A stretch of 8,487 bases of DNA from positions 1 through 8,487 of the forward strand of contig JAEMSV010000138.1 of the NCBI GenBank assembly GCA_016462625.1. Direction: 5' to 3'. Origin of the DNA: Solirubrobacteraceae bacterium. Lineage in GTDB: Bacteria; Actinomycetota; Thermoleophilia; Solirubrobacterales; Solirubrobacteraceae. This document shows positions 1 to 5,607 of the stretch, in pieces; position 1 is the stretch's first letter; each line of letters starts with the position of its first letter. The notes under the pieces are model-generated. The model had not been told where the DNA came from, ran no database searches, and saw nothing but the letters and a program-made list of their open reading frames with translations. The translations under genes and the position numbers were made by a program.

Positions 1-34
1 AACCGACTGCGAGGAAGTAGTACGGGGTGAACAT
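1..34 (-). CDS. 5' end of an unidentified gene running off the left edge
   Basis: On the minus strand an ATG at 34-32 opens a frame that stays open to the window edge and reads MFTPYYFLAVG. It lies 33 nt downstream of the stop of the 88-aa membrane protein on the same strand. A TANNNT hexamer (TAACCT, 50-45) ends 10 nt before the ATG, the same arrangement seen at the other gene starts here. The residues are mostly hydrophobic or aromatic, which would suit the start of a membrane or secreted protein, but eleven residues are too few to name a family. The call rests on start context and position only. Confidence 0.4.
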   Translation of the reverse strand, partial: MFTPYYFLAVG

Positions 35-44
35 CTGGGGCGAG

Positions 45-50
45 AGGTTA
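45..50 (-). promoter_or_regulatory. -10-like TAACCT before the left-edge partial gene
   Basis: TAACCT on the minus strand is followed by 10 nt and then the ATG at 34. It matches TANNNT, with spacing that would place the transcript start at or within a few bases of the start codon. No clear -35 box is visible. It is weak alone and supported mainly by recurrence of the pattern at other starts. Confidence 0.3.
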
Positions 51-67
51 CTACGCGGATCGACGCC

Positions 68-334
68 TCAAGCGTCAATTGTGACGTTCGGCCTGGGAGC
101 GCTTTCGTCGTGCCCCTTGTCACCGCGTCGCGGCGCGAGACTGATCGAAGGTTCCCCGCCGTGCGGACCGCGTCTGCGCGGACCGGGCTCGAACTCGGCC
201 TTGACGAAATCGCCGCCGCCACGCTCGATCTCCGGGACCGGGACGTCGTGGATCGCCTTGTAGATGTACCAGCAGCACCAGACCAGGGGCAGCTTGATGA
301 CCATGACGACCGCCGCGATGAGAAAAAGGTCCAC
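68..334 (-). CDS. Small single-span membrane protein, unknown function
   Basis: This 88-residue protein starts at GTG (334-332) and ends at TGA (70-68). Residues about 3-24 are hydrophobic and rich in Trp/Cys (VWCCWYIY), fitting one N-terminal transmembrane helix or an uncleaved signal anchor. The rest is hydrophilic: a Gly-rich stretch (ERGGGDF), then a basic, Pro/Gly-rich tail (PGPRRRGPHGGEP, APRRGDKGHDES) that looks disordered. Codon third positions are strongly G/C, as expected of a real gene here. It lies 26 nt downstream of the PfkB kinase stop but has its own -10-like TAAAAT ending 6 nt before the GTG, so it may be transcribed separately as a leaderless mRNA. I do not recognise a named family. 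Confidence 0.72.
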   Translation of the reverse strand: MDLFLIAAVVMVIKLPLVWCCWYIYKAIHDVPVPEIERGGGDFVKAEFEPGPRRRGPHGGEPSISLAPRRGDKGHDESAPRPNVTIDA

Positions 335-340
335 GAGCGG

Positions 341-346
341 ATTTTA
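341..346 (-). promoter_or_regulatory. -10-like TAAAAT before the 88-aa membrane protein gene
   Basis: TAAAAT (one mismatch from TATAAT) ends 6 nt upstream of the GTG at 334, placing a transcript start essentially on the start codon. No Shine-Dalgarno sequence lies between. The -35 position falls inside the end of the PfkB gene and is a poor match (TTCCGC). This is the best -10 match in the window. Confidence 0.45.
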
Positions 347-360
347 CCGGGTGCGGCGGC

Positions 361-1299
361 TCAGCGGAAGGTCGCGGCGACTTCGGCGAAGCGCGTGATT
401 GAAACGAAGCCCTGGAAGCGCTCCGCGATCTCGTCGCCGCTGAGCGCGCGTACGCGTTCGGTGCCGAAGTTCTCGACGTTGAAGCTCGCCATCGTTGAAC
501 CGAATGTCATCGCGCGACGGAAGGCGTCCTCCTCCAGCTCGCCGCCCTCGGCGAGGTGCTGCGAGATGTAGCCGAGGAAACCACCGGCGAACGAGTCGCC
601 TGCGCCGGTCGGGTCGACGACGTCCTCAAGCGGATATGCGGGGAGTGCGAAGAAACCGTCCTCTGTGATGAGCGCGGCGCCGTACTCGCCCTGTTTGGCG
701 ATCACGAGGCGCGGACCCCAGCTGAGGATCTCGCGCGCGGCCTTGATCATGTTGCTCTGGCCGGTGAGAGCGCGGATCTCGGCGTCGTTCATGAAGACCG
801 CGTCGACGCCCTTGATCGTTTCGATCAGCGAATCCTTGGCGATGTCGATCCAGAGGTTCATGCTGTCGAGCGCAACGAAGCGGGCGTCCGGGCACTGCTC
901 GCGCACGGCGCGCTGGAGGCCCGGCTCGATGTTGGCGAGGAAGAGCACGTCGGCTTCCTTGGCGGCATCGTTGAGCTTGGGCTCGAAAGTCTCGAAGACG
1001 TTGAGCTGCGTGTCGTCGGTGTGAGCGGTGTTGAGATCGAACTCGTAGTGACCCTTCCAGAAGAAGGTCTTGCCGCCCGGAATCTTCTCGATTCCTTCGG
1101 TGTTGACGCTGCGGTTCTCGAGGATCGCGTACTCCTCGTCGCCGAAGTCGTCGCCCACCGGGCCGTACACGTGGACGTCGGTGAAGAAGCTCGAAGCGAG
1201 CGAGAAATGCACGGCAGAACCGCCGAGCATGCGTTCGCGTTCTCCAAACGGGGTCTTGACTGCGTCAAATGCGATGGATCCAACTACTGCGAGGCTCAT
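361..1299 (-). CDS. PfkB-family carbohydrate kinase
   Basis: This 312-aa protein has the usual length for a PfkB/ribokinase-superfamily ATP-dependent kinase, which phosphorylates a sugar or nucleoside hydroxyl in the cytoplasm. The N-terminal beta strand VVGSIAFD leads to the substrate-side double glycine (LGGSAVHFSLASS, G26-G27). YGPVGDDFG follows as the typical lid-adjacent region. Near the C-terminus the PfkB signature DPTGAGDSFAGGFLG (residues 229-243) contains the anion-hole GAGD with the expected catalytic base D235. The middle segment LDSMNLWI suggests a subfamily often annotated only as sugar kinase. The substrate cannot be read from sequence; fructose, ribose or adenosine-type substrates are all possible. 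The ATG at 1299 directly precedes SLAVVGS, leaving no room for an upstream extension. It is divergent from the helicase gene across 36 bp. Confidence 0.93.
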   Translation of the reverse strand: MSLAVVGSIAFDAVKTPFGERERMLGGSAVHFSLASSFFTDVHVYGPVGDDFGDEEYAILENRSVNTEGIEKIPGGKTFFWKGHYEFDLNTAHTDDTQLNVFETFEPKLNDAAKEADVLFLANIEPGLQRAVREQCPDARFVALDSMNLWIDIAKDSLIETIKGVDAVFMNDAEIRALTGQSNMIKAAREILSWGPRLVIAKQGEYGAALITEDGFFALPAYPLEDVVDPTGAGDSFAGGFLGYISQHLAEGGELEEDAFRRAMTFGSTMASFNVENFGTERVRALSGDEIAERFQGFVSITRFAEVAATFR

Positions 1300-1308
1300 A
1301 GGCGGGAG

Positions 1309-1314
1309 AGAGTA
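1309..1314 (-). promoter_or_regulatory. -10-like TACTCT before the PfkB kinase gene
   Basis: On the minus strand TACTCT ends 9 nt before the ATG at 1299, with no Shine-Dalgarno sequence between. The -35 would fall on the helicase start codon, where no TTGACA-like hexamer is visible. It is supported by the recurring pattern. Confidence 0.35.
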
Positions 1315-1320
1315 GCCAGA

Positions 1321-1326
1321 TACCCT
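1321..1326 (+). promoter_or_regulatory. -10-like TACCCT before the DEAD-box helicase gene
   Basis: TACCCT ends 9 nt upstream of the helicase ATG at 1336. A minimal AGG lies 5 nt before the ATG, so weak Shine-Dalgarno initiation is not excluded. The -35 would overlap the PfkB start region and matches poorly. Confidence 0.35.
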
Positions 1327-1335
1327 CAGGTCTAT

Positions 1336-3282
1336 ATGACGAAATTTAAAGACTTAGGACTCAAGGCCGAGTTCGCTGACGCTCTCGAGAAGGTCGGATA
1401 CACCGACCCCACTCCGATTCAGGAGCAGGCAATTCCGGAGCTGCTCAAAGGCTCCGATGTGATTGGCCAGGCCCAGACAGGTACGGGCAAAACCGCCGCT
1501 TTCGGACTGCCGATGCTGCAGTCGATCATCCCCGAACGTCGTGAGGTGCAGGCACTGGTCCTCACTCCGACGCGAGAACTCTGCATCCAGGTCGCGCAGT
1601 CGCTGCGCGCCTACGGTGCCGTCGCCGGGATCGACGTGCTCGCCACATTCGGTGGCGCCCCGATCCGCCAGCAGATGGACCGCCTGAAGGCGGGTCCCCA
1701 GGTGGTCGTCGGAACCGTCGGCCGCGTGATGGACCTCCACTCGCGTCACTCGTTGATGTTCCACGACGCTCGCTTCGTCGTGCTCGACGAAGCCGACGAG
1801 ATGCTCGACCTCGGATTCCTCGAGGACGTCGAGAAGATTCTGAACAAGTGCCCGCGCGGTCGCCAGACGGCGCTCTTCTCCGCAACGATGCCGCCCGCGA
1901 TCGCCAAGCTCGCCTCCGAGCAGCTGCACGATCCCGTGACGATCAAGGTCAAGGCTTCCACGCTGACGATCGACACCGTCGAGCACTTCCAAAAGTCCAC
2001 AACGCGCAACGACAAGGTCGACACGATCATCGAGGTGCTCGAGGCCGAGCGCCCGACGCAGGCGATCATCTTTGCCCGCACCAAGATCGGCGTTGACCGC
2101 CTCGCCCGCGACCTCGACCGCCGCAAGCCGAACCTGAAGGTTCGCGCGCTGCACGGCGACATGTCGCAGGGTTCGCGCGACGGCGTGATGATCGCGTTCA
2201 AGGACAACCGCGTTCCGGTGCTGGTCGCGACCGACATCGCCGCGCGTGGTCTCGACGTCCAGAACGTCACCCACGTGATCAATTACGACCTGCCCAACAG
2301 CGCAGAGATCTACACGCACCGCATCGGCCGCACCGGCCGCGCCGGCCGTGGAGGCCGCGCCATCACGCTGGTCGAATCGCGCGACAAGGAAGACTTCAAG
2401 GCGATTGAGAAGCACATCAACGTCGAGGTTCCCGAGTGGACGCCGAAGGGTGCCGCCGCGCCGATGAAGCAGCCGTCTGCCCCCGCCGAGATGGAGTCGA
2501 GCGCAGACAAGAAGCCCGACGCCGCCACCGAGGAGAAGACGAGCGAGCGCAAGCCGCGCGAGCGTCGTCCTCGTGTCCGTGAGGCCGAGGCCGTGGCCGA
2601 AGTTGAGGAGACGCCCGTCGTCGAGGAGGCGCCCGTGGTTGCGGAGGTCGTTGAGGAGACCGTCGCTGAAGAGCCGGCCCCGGAGATCGTCGAGCCGCCC
2701 GAGCCGCCGACCGCCGATGCGCCTGAAGAGGCGCCGGTTGTCGAGGAGTCCGCAGGCGTGATCCCGGATCCGTCTGCTGAGGAAGAGAAGCCCGCGCCGT
2801 TCTCATGGGGTCCCCCGCCAGCCAAGACCGAAGAGGCCGTGACTGAAACCGAGGAGCCCGAGGCGGCAGATGATCCCGAGCCCGTCGCCGAAGCTGAGCC
2901 CGAGCCCGAGCCCGCCGCAGAAGCTGAGCCCGAACCCGCTGCAGAAGCTGAGCCCGAGCCCGAGGCTGCCCCCGAGGAGTCAGGCGAGCTGCGCCGTCCG
3001 CGGCACACCAAGCCCGACCAGCAGGAACTCGACGGAGACTTCAGCCTGCTGATCGTCAACGGCGGCACCTCGCGTGGCGTCGAGCCGGCCGACGTGATCG
3101 AACTGGTCACGGCGAAGAGCGACTTGACCGGCAAGGACGTGCGCCGTGTGCGCGTGCTCAGCCGTTACACCCTGATGCAGGTGCCGAGCGACAAGGCGGC
3201 GTCCGTCGCCGGCGCGATCGACGGTGCCGAGCTTCGCGGAGTCACGATCGCGGCCGACGCCGTCGTAGCGGAAACTTCCTAG
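1336..3282 (+). CDS. DEAD-box ATP-dependent RNA helicase with acidic linker and DbpA/CsdA-type RNA-binding domain
   Basis: This 648-aa cytoplasmic RNA helicase is of the DeaD/CsdA/DbpA group, which remodels structured RNA in ribosome assembly, decay and cold adaptation. Core motifs run in order: Q motif (F4 plus GYTDPTPIQ, 21-29), motif I AQTGTGKT (46-53), Ia PTRELCIQ, Ib TVGR (127-130; usually TPGR), II DEAD (151-154), III SAT (182-184), IV IIFARTK, V TDIAARGLD (from T299) and VI HRIGRTGRAGRGG (from H328). Residues about 369-565 form a Pro/Glu/Ala/Val-rich acidic linker with tandem repeats. Residues 567-645 match the DbpA RNA-binding fold (FSLLIVNGGTSRGVEPADVIELV, then VRRVRVLSRYTLMQVP). The frame is open upstream to 556, but that stretch is antisense to the PfkB gene. 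The ATG at 1336 directly precedes the Q-motif domain and is the right start. Confidence 0.96.
   Translation: MTKFKDLGLKAEFADALEKVGYTDPTPIQEQAIPELLKGSDVIGQAQTGTGKTAAFGLPMLQSIIPERREVQALVLTPTRELCIQVAQSLRAYGAVAGIDVLATFGGAPIRQQMDRLKAGPQVVVGTVGRVMDLHSRHSLMFHDARFVVLDEADEMLDLGFLEDVEKILNKCPRGRQTALFSATMPPAIAKLASEQLHDPVTIKVKASTLTIDTVEHFQKSTTRNDKVDTIIEVLEAERPTQAIIFARTKIGVDRLARDLDRRKPNLKVRALHGDMSQGSRDGVMIAFKDNRVPVLVATDIAARGLDVQNVTHVINYDLPNSAEIYTHRIGRTGRAGRGGRAITLVESRDKEDFKAIEKHINVEVPEWTPKGAAAPMKQPSAPAEMESSADKKPDAATEEKTSERKPRERRPRVREAEAVAEVEETPVVEEAPVVAEVVEETVAEEPAPEIVEPPEPPTADAPEEAPVVEESAGVIPDPSAEEEKPAPFSWGPPPAKTEEAVTETEEPEAADDPEPVAEAEPEPEPAAEAEPEPAAEAEPEPEAAPEESGELRRPRHTKPDQQELDGDFSLLIVNGGTSRGVEPADVIELVTAKSDLTGKDVRRVRVLSRYTLMQVPSDKAASVAGAIDGAELRGVTIAADAVVAETS
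2884..2961 (+). repeat. In-frame tandem repeat encoding (A)AEAEPEP units in the helicase linker
   Basis: Three consecutive units of 30, 24 and 24 bp share the core GCNGAAGCTGAGCCCGA. They encode VAEAEPEPEP, AAEAEPEP and AAEAEPEP (helicase residues about 517-542). All units are multiples of 3, so copy-number change would keep the frame. The last two are nearly identical at the DNA level, suggesting recent slippage or duplication. Confidence 0.8.
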
Positions 3283-3295
3283 TCGGGCGGCCGAA

Positions 3296-4165
3296 ATGAT
3301 CGCCATCTTGCTGGCCCTTTCGGCAGCAGTTTCGTGGGGAACCGGGGACTTCCTCGGCGGCATGGCCGCGCGGCGCTACGCGCTGCTGTGGGTTCTGCTC
3401 GCCTCGGCGTTCGGCGGGTTGCTGCTCTCCGGCGTGGCGACCGTTGTGAGCGGGGACTCCGCGCCCACGCAGGAGCACCTGCTGCTCGCGGCGGCGGCCG
3501 GCCTCGCGGGACTGGTTGCGCTCGCGGCCTTCTACCAGGCGCTTGCGATCGGGACCATGAGCATCGTCGCTCCGATCACAGCGACCGGATCTGCGATTCC
3601 GGTCCTGTGGGGCGTGATCGGCCGCGGCGAGTCACTGACGCTGTTCGCCGTGATCGCGATCGTCGTCGCCGTCTGCGGCGTGATCCTCGCCTCGCGCGAA
3701 CAGGACAAGGCCGAGACGACCGGAGTCGATGACGCCACGCACCGCCGCTCGATCCTGCTCGCGATCGTCGCCGCGATCGGATTCGGCACGATCTTCACGC
3801 TGATCGCCGAGGCCGGCGAGGAGTCGATCTTCTGGCCTGCGGCGGCGCTCAAGGCGACGACGCTCGCGGCCGTGGTGCTGATCGTCCTGCTCGCCGGATC
3901 GCGGCGAGCAACGTGGGGCGCGCGGCCGCGCGGACTTCAGTGGTGGTTCCCGATCTCGATCGGATTCTTCGACGTGACGGCGAACATGACCTTCGCTGCC
4001 GCAGCCCAGCGTGGTGCTCTGGCGATCACTTCGGTGGTCAGCTCGCTGTACCCCGTGATCACCGTGCTGCTGGCCTTCTTCTTCCTGCATGAGCGACTTG
4101 CGGTCAGCCAGCGCGTTGGCGTGGTGATGGCGCTGGTCGGCGTGGCGATGTTGGCCGCGGCGTAG
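3296..4165 (+). CDS. EamA-family (drug/metabolite transporter superfamily) membrane permease
   Basis: This 289-aa, very hydrophobic protein has about ten transmembrane segments in two homologous five-helix EamA units (about residues 2-132 and 150-287). They are joined by a hydrophilic cytoplasmic linker (SREQDKAETTGVDDATHRR). Typical family features are the first-helix ALSAAVSWGTGDFLGG, the FYQALAIGTMSIVAPITATGSAIPVLWG segment of repeat 1, and the matching AAQRGALAITSVVSSLYPVITVLLAFFFLHERL of repeat 2. EamA proteins export amino acids, metabolites or drugs; the substrate here cannot be predicted. It starts at ATG 3296, 13 nt after the helicase stop, with no promoter-like TANNNT close to its start. 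It is therefore probably co-transcribed with the helicase, with no obvious functional link. Length is normal. Confidence 0.92.
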   Translation: MIAILLALSAAVSWGTGDFLGGMAARRYALLWVLLASAFGGLLLSGVATVVSGDSAPTQEHLLLAAAAGLAGLVALAAFYQALAIGTMSIVAPITATGSAIPVLWGVIGRGESLTLFAVIAIVVAVCGVILASREQDKAETTGVDDATHRRSILLAIVAAIGFGTIFTLIAEAGEESIFWPAAALKATTLAAVVLIVLLAGSRRATWGARPRGLQWWFPISIGFFDVTANMTFAAAAQRGALAITSVVSSLYPVITVLLAFFFLHERLAVSQRVGVVMALVGVAMLAAA

Positions 4166-4189
4166 GCACGCCCCACGCCCGGATCAGTC

Positions 4190-4210
4190 AAAAGGTCGCA
4201 ATTTGCGACC
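4190..4210 (-). terminator. Candidate intrinsic terminator of the RpiB-like gene (possibly bidirectional)
   Basis: Positions 4194-4210 form a perfect inverted repeat, GGTCGCAA-T-TTGCGACC, able to fold as a 6-bp GC-rich stem with a 5-nt loop. On the minus strand it is followed by TTTTGA, giving a short U-tract 47 nt beyond the RpiB-like stop codon. On the plus strand the trailing GTCCTTT is weaker but could also serve the convergent EamA gene. No other terminator is evident between these two genes. Confidence 0.5.
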
Positions 4211-4216
4211 GTCCTT

Positions 4217-4251
4217 TGGCACCCGGTGCCACAGGTGGCACGCAATTTGCG
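4217..4251. repeat. Nested palindromes between the EamA and RpiB-like genes
   Basis: Three overlapping dyads lie beside the terminator hairpin: TGGCACC-C-GGTGCCA (4217-4231), GTGCCAC-AG-GTGGCAC (4226-4241) and CGCAA-T-TTGCG (4241-4251). The GTGCC segment can pair to either side, so the first two are alternative stems. The last dyad repeats exactly the 11-nt core of the hairpin at 4194-4210, so the block is flanked by two copies of CGCAATTTGCG. It could be a dispersed intergenic repeat, a compound terminator or a protein-binding site. Confidence 0.6.
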
Positions 4252-4256
4252 CACTT

Positions 4257-4694
4257 CTACGCGATCTGATCGACGTGCGCCACATTTGCCGCATCGGCGG
4301 GATCGACGCTTGCACTGGCGCCAAACCAGGCCGCAAGGATCTCCCCCAAAGCCGCTTCGTCGACCAACCGCAACGACAACGCCAACACGTTCGCGTCGTT
4401 CCACTTGCGAGCGCCGGCCGCCGTCTCCGCGTCACCACACAGCGCCGCCCGCACGCCACTGACCTTGTTCGCCGCGATCGAAGCGCCGGTGCCGGTCCAA
4501 CAACAGACGACGCCCTGATCGGCCCGCCCATCGGCCACCGCCCGCGCCGCGGCCTCGCTTCCCCACGCCCAGTCAGCCCGGGCGTCAGGGTCATAGGCGC
4601 CGAATCGGAGTACCGCGTGACCATCGGCCTCAAGGCGCTCGATCAACGCGTCGGCGACGCCTTTCCGCATGTCTGTCGAGATGGCGATCCGCAC
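4257..4694 (-). CDS. RpiB/LacA/LacB-family sugar-phosphate isomerase-like protein, divergent
   Basis: This protein of about 145 aa has the size and core of the RpiB/LacAB fold, cytoplasmic enzymes that interconvert aldose and ketose phosphates. It begins VRIAISTD and carries VVCCWTGTGASIAANKVSGVRAALCGD and WNDANVLALSLRLV, which align with the family core ICGTGIGMSIAANKxxGIRAALC and HNDANVLALGxRVV. C65 aligns with the catalytic Cys of E. coli RpiB. However, His10 is replaced by Met (M9), His99 of the HND motif by Trp (W98), and the Gly after Cys by Trp (W66), so it should not be called ribose-5-phosphate isomerase. From memory, similar DWAW...CCWTGTG proteins occur in other bacteria, suggesting a real subfamily of unknown substrate. 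Starts are GTG 4694 (preferred from -10 spacing) or GTG 4697; an ATG further up at 4757 would overlap bcp. Confidence 0.85.
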   Translation of the reverse strand: MRIAISTDMRKGVADALIERLEADGHAVLRFGAYDPDARADWAWGSEAAARAVADGRADQGVVCCWTGTGASIAANKVSGVRAALCGDAETAAGARKWNDANVLALSLRLVDEAALGEILAAWFGASASVDPADAANVAHVDQIA

Positions 4695-4701
4695 CACGCC
4701 G

Positions 4702-4707
4702 ACGATA
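4702..4707 (-). promoter_or_regulatory. -10-like TATCGT before the RpiB-like gene
   Basis: TATCGT on the minus strand ends 7 nt before GTG 4694 (4 nt before GTG 4697), favouring 4694 as a leaderless start. It abuts the opposing -10-like hexamer of bcp with no base between. A CTGACA lies upstream on the minus strand (4727-4722), but the 14-nt spacer is too short for a normal -35. Confidence 0.35.
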
Positions 4708-4713
4708 TAGGCT
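4708..4713 (+). promoter_or_regulatory. -10-like TAGGCT before bcp
   Basis: TAGGCT ends 7 nt before the bcp ATG at 4721, placing the transcript start on or next to the A of ATG. An overlapping TATAGG (4706-4711) is an alternative. The intervening CCCCGCC contains no Shine-Dalgarno sequence, which supports leaderless initiation. Confidence 0.4.
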
Positions 4714-4720
4714 CCCCGCC

Positions 4721-5191
4721 ATGTCAGCACCTGCGCCCGGATCCAAAGCACCAGCATTCACCCTGAAGAACCAGGACGGTGAGACCGTCAAGCTCAGCGA
4801 CTTCAAGGGCAAGACCCTCGTTCTGTACTTCTACCCGAAGGCCGACACGCCGGGTTGCACGACGCAGGCCTGCGGCATCCGCGACCGCTTCAAGGAATAC
4901 GAGGAGGCCGGCGCGGTCGTCGTGGGCGTCTCGCCGGACGAGCCGTCCAAGCTGCTGAAGTTCAAGGAGAAGTACAACCTCCCGTTCACGCTCGTGGGCG
5001 ACCCCGACCACAAGATCGCCGAGAAGTACGGCCAGTGGGTCGAGAAGTCGATGTACGGCAAGAAGTACATGGGCGTGCAGCGCAGCACCTTCATCATCTC
5101 GCCCAGCGGCAAGGTGGCTGAGTACCTGCCGAAGGTGCAGCCGAAGAAGCACGACGACCTCGTGCTCAAGGCGCTGGCCGACCTCAACTAG
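4721..5191 (+). CDS. bcp: Thioredoxin-dependent peroxiredoxin, BCP/PrxQ type
   Basis: This 156-aa cytoplasmic thiol peroxidase reduces H2O2 and organic hydroperoxides using thioredoxin as reductant. It has the full thioredoxin fold: N-terminal GSKAPAFTLKNQDGETVKLSDFKGK, then VLYFYPKADTPGCTTQACGIRD with peroxidatic C46 and a second Cys five residues later (C51), the resolving Cys of atypical two-Cys PrxQ enzymes. GVSPDEPSKLLKFKEKYNLPFTLVGDPDHKIAEKYGQW and GVQRSTFIISPSGKV follow, including the usual catalytic-site Arg. Length is normal for BCP. ATG 4721 is the only sensible start. No OxyR-like site is evident upstream; the gene shares a very short spacer with the divergent RpiB-like gene. The next gene starts 3 nt after its stop, so the two are probably one transcript. 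Confidence 0.96.
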   Translation: MSAPAPGSKAPAFTLKNQDGETVKLSDFKGKTLVLYFYPKADTPGCTTQACGIRDRFKEYEEAGAVVVGVSPDEPSKLLKFKEKYNLPFTLVGDPDHKIAEKYGQWVEKSMYGKKYMGVQRSTFIISPSGKVAEYLPKVQPKKHDDLVLKALADLN

Positions 5192-5194
5192 CCG

Positions 5195-5569
5195 ATGACA
5201 GCGGATCGCGATTCACTGCTCCGGTCCGAGCACGAGCTGCAGCGCGCGCAGCTCGCCAGCGACACGGACGCACTCGCGTTGCTGCTCCACGAGGACCTGC
5301 GCTTCATCGGACCGGACGCGGGCGTGCACGGCAGAGCAGCGGACCTCGCGGCGCACGCAGCCGGTGACGTGGTCTTCAGGTCATCCAACGCGCTCGAGAT
5401 CGAGGCGCGCGTGTTCGGTGCCACCGGTCTTTCGATTGCGCTGATCGAACTTGAGGTTGAAGTCGGCGGCGAGACCGTCCGCGGCGCGTATCGCTACACC
5501 CGCACCTGGCTCCACGAGGACGGCCGCTGGCAGATTGTGGGCGGCGCTGTCGTCGCCGTGCCCGCGTGA
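5195..5569 (+). CDS. NTF2-fold protein, SnoaL/DUF4440-like
   Basis: This 124-aa protein has the cone-shaped NTF2/SnoaL-like pattern: an N-terminal helix (RSEHELQRAQLASDTDALALLLHEDLRFIGPDAGVHGRAADL), then a curved sheet ending in RGAYRYTRTWLHEDGRWQIVGGAVVAV. The YRYTRTW...GRWQIV ending is characteristic of DUF4440-type members. The fold binds small hydrophobic ligands in a pocket and may be enzymatic or non-enzymatic. No single catalytic residue can be assigned. It lacks a signal peptide and should be cytoplasmic. It starts at ATG 5195, 3 nt after the bcp TAG, which suggests co-transcription and translational coupling with the peroxiredoxin. A role in oxidative stress is only inferred from that neighbour. 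No promoter-like hexamer precedes it. Confidence 0.85.
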   Translation: MTADRDSLLRSEHELQRAQLASDTDALALLLHEDLRFIGPDAGVHGRAADLAAHAAGDVVFRSSNALEIEARVFGATGLSIALIELEVEVGGETVRGAYRYTRTWLHEDGRWQIVGGAVVAVPA

Positions 5570-5607
5570 TTCACGAGCGCCCGCTCAAGCGCGAACCGGA
5601 CAGCGAA

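Noticed and set aside
556..1335. In-frame upstream extension of the helicase by 260 codons
   Set aside because: It is antisense to the PfkB gene, whose motifs are clear; the residues resemble no helicase N-terminus, and the ATG at 1336 sits right before the Q-motif domain.
1354..2415. 353-codon minus-strand open frame opposite the helicase
   Set aside because: It is an antisense shadow of the helicase core with biased composition and no recognisable domain.
2884..2961. Tandem repeats as a possible CRISPR-like or intergenic array
   Set aside because: Units are in frame inside the helicase, have no unique spacers and encode a regular acidic peptide.
2310..3134. Ser/Gly/Ala-rich minus-strand open frame opposite the helicase linker
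   Set aside because: It is the complement of the Glu/Pro-rich repeat region, so its composition comes from the repeats; no start context or domain.
4203..4766. 187-codon plus-strand open frame between the EamA gene and bcp
   Set aside because: It lies antisense to the RpiB-like gene, begins inside the palindrome block and overlaps the bcp start; the RpiB-like core on the minus strand is clear.
5575..5586. Small inverted repeat GAGCG-CC-CGCTC after the NTF2-like gene as a terminator
   Set aside because: The stem is short and no T-tract follows; likely chance in GC-rich DNA.
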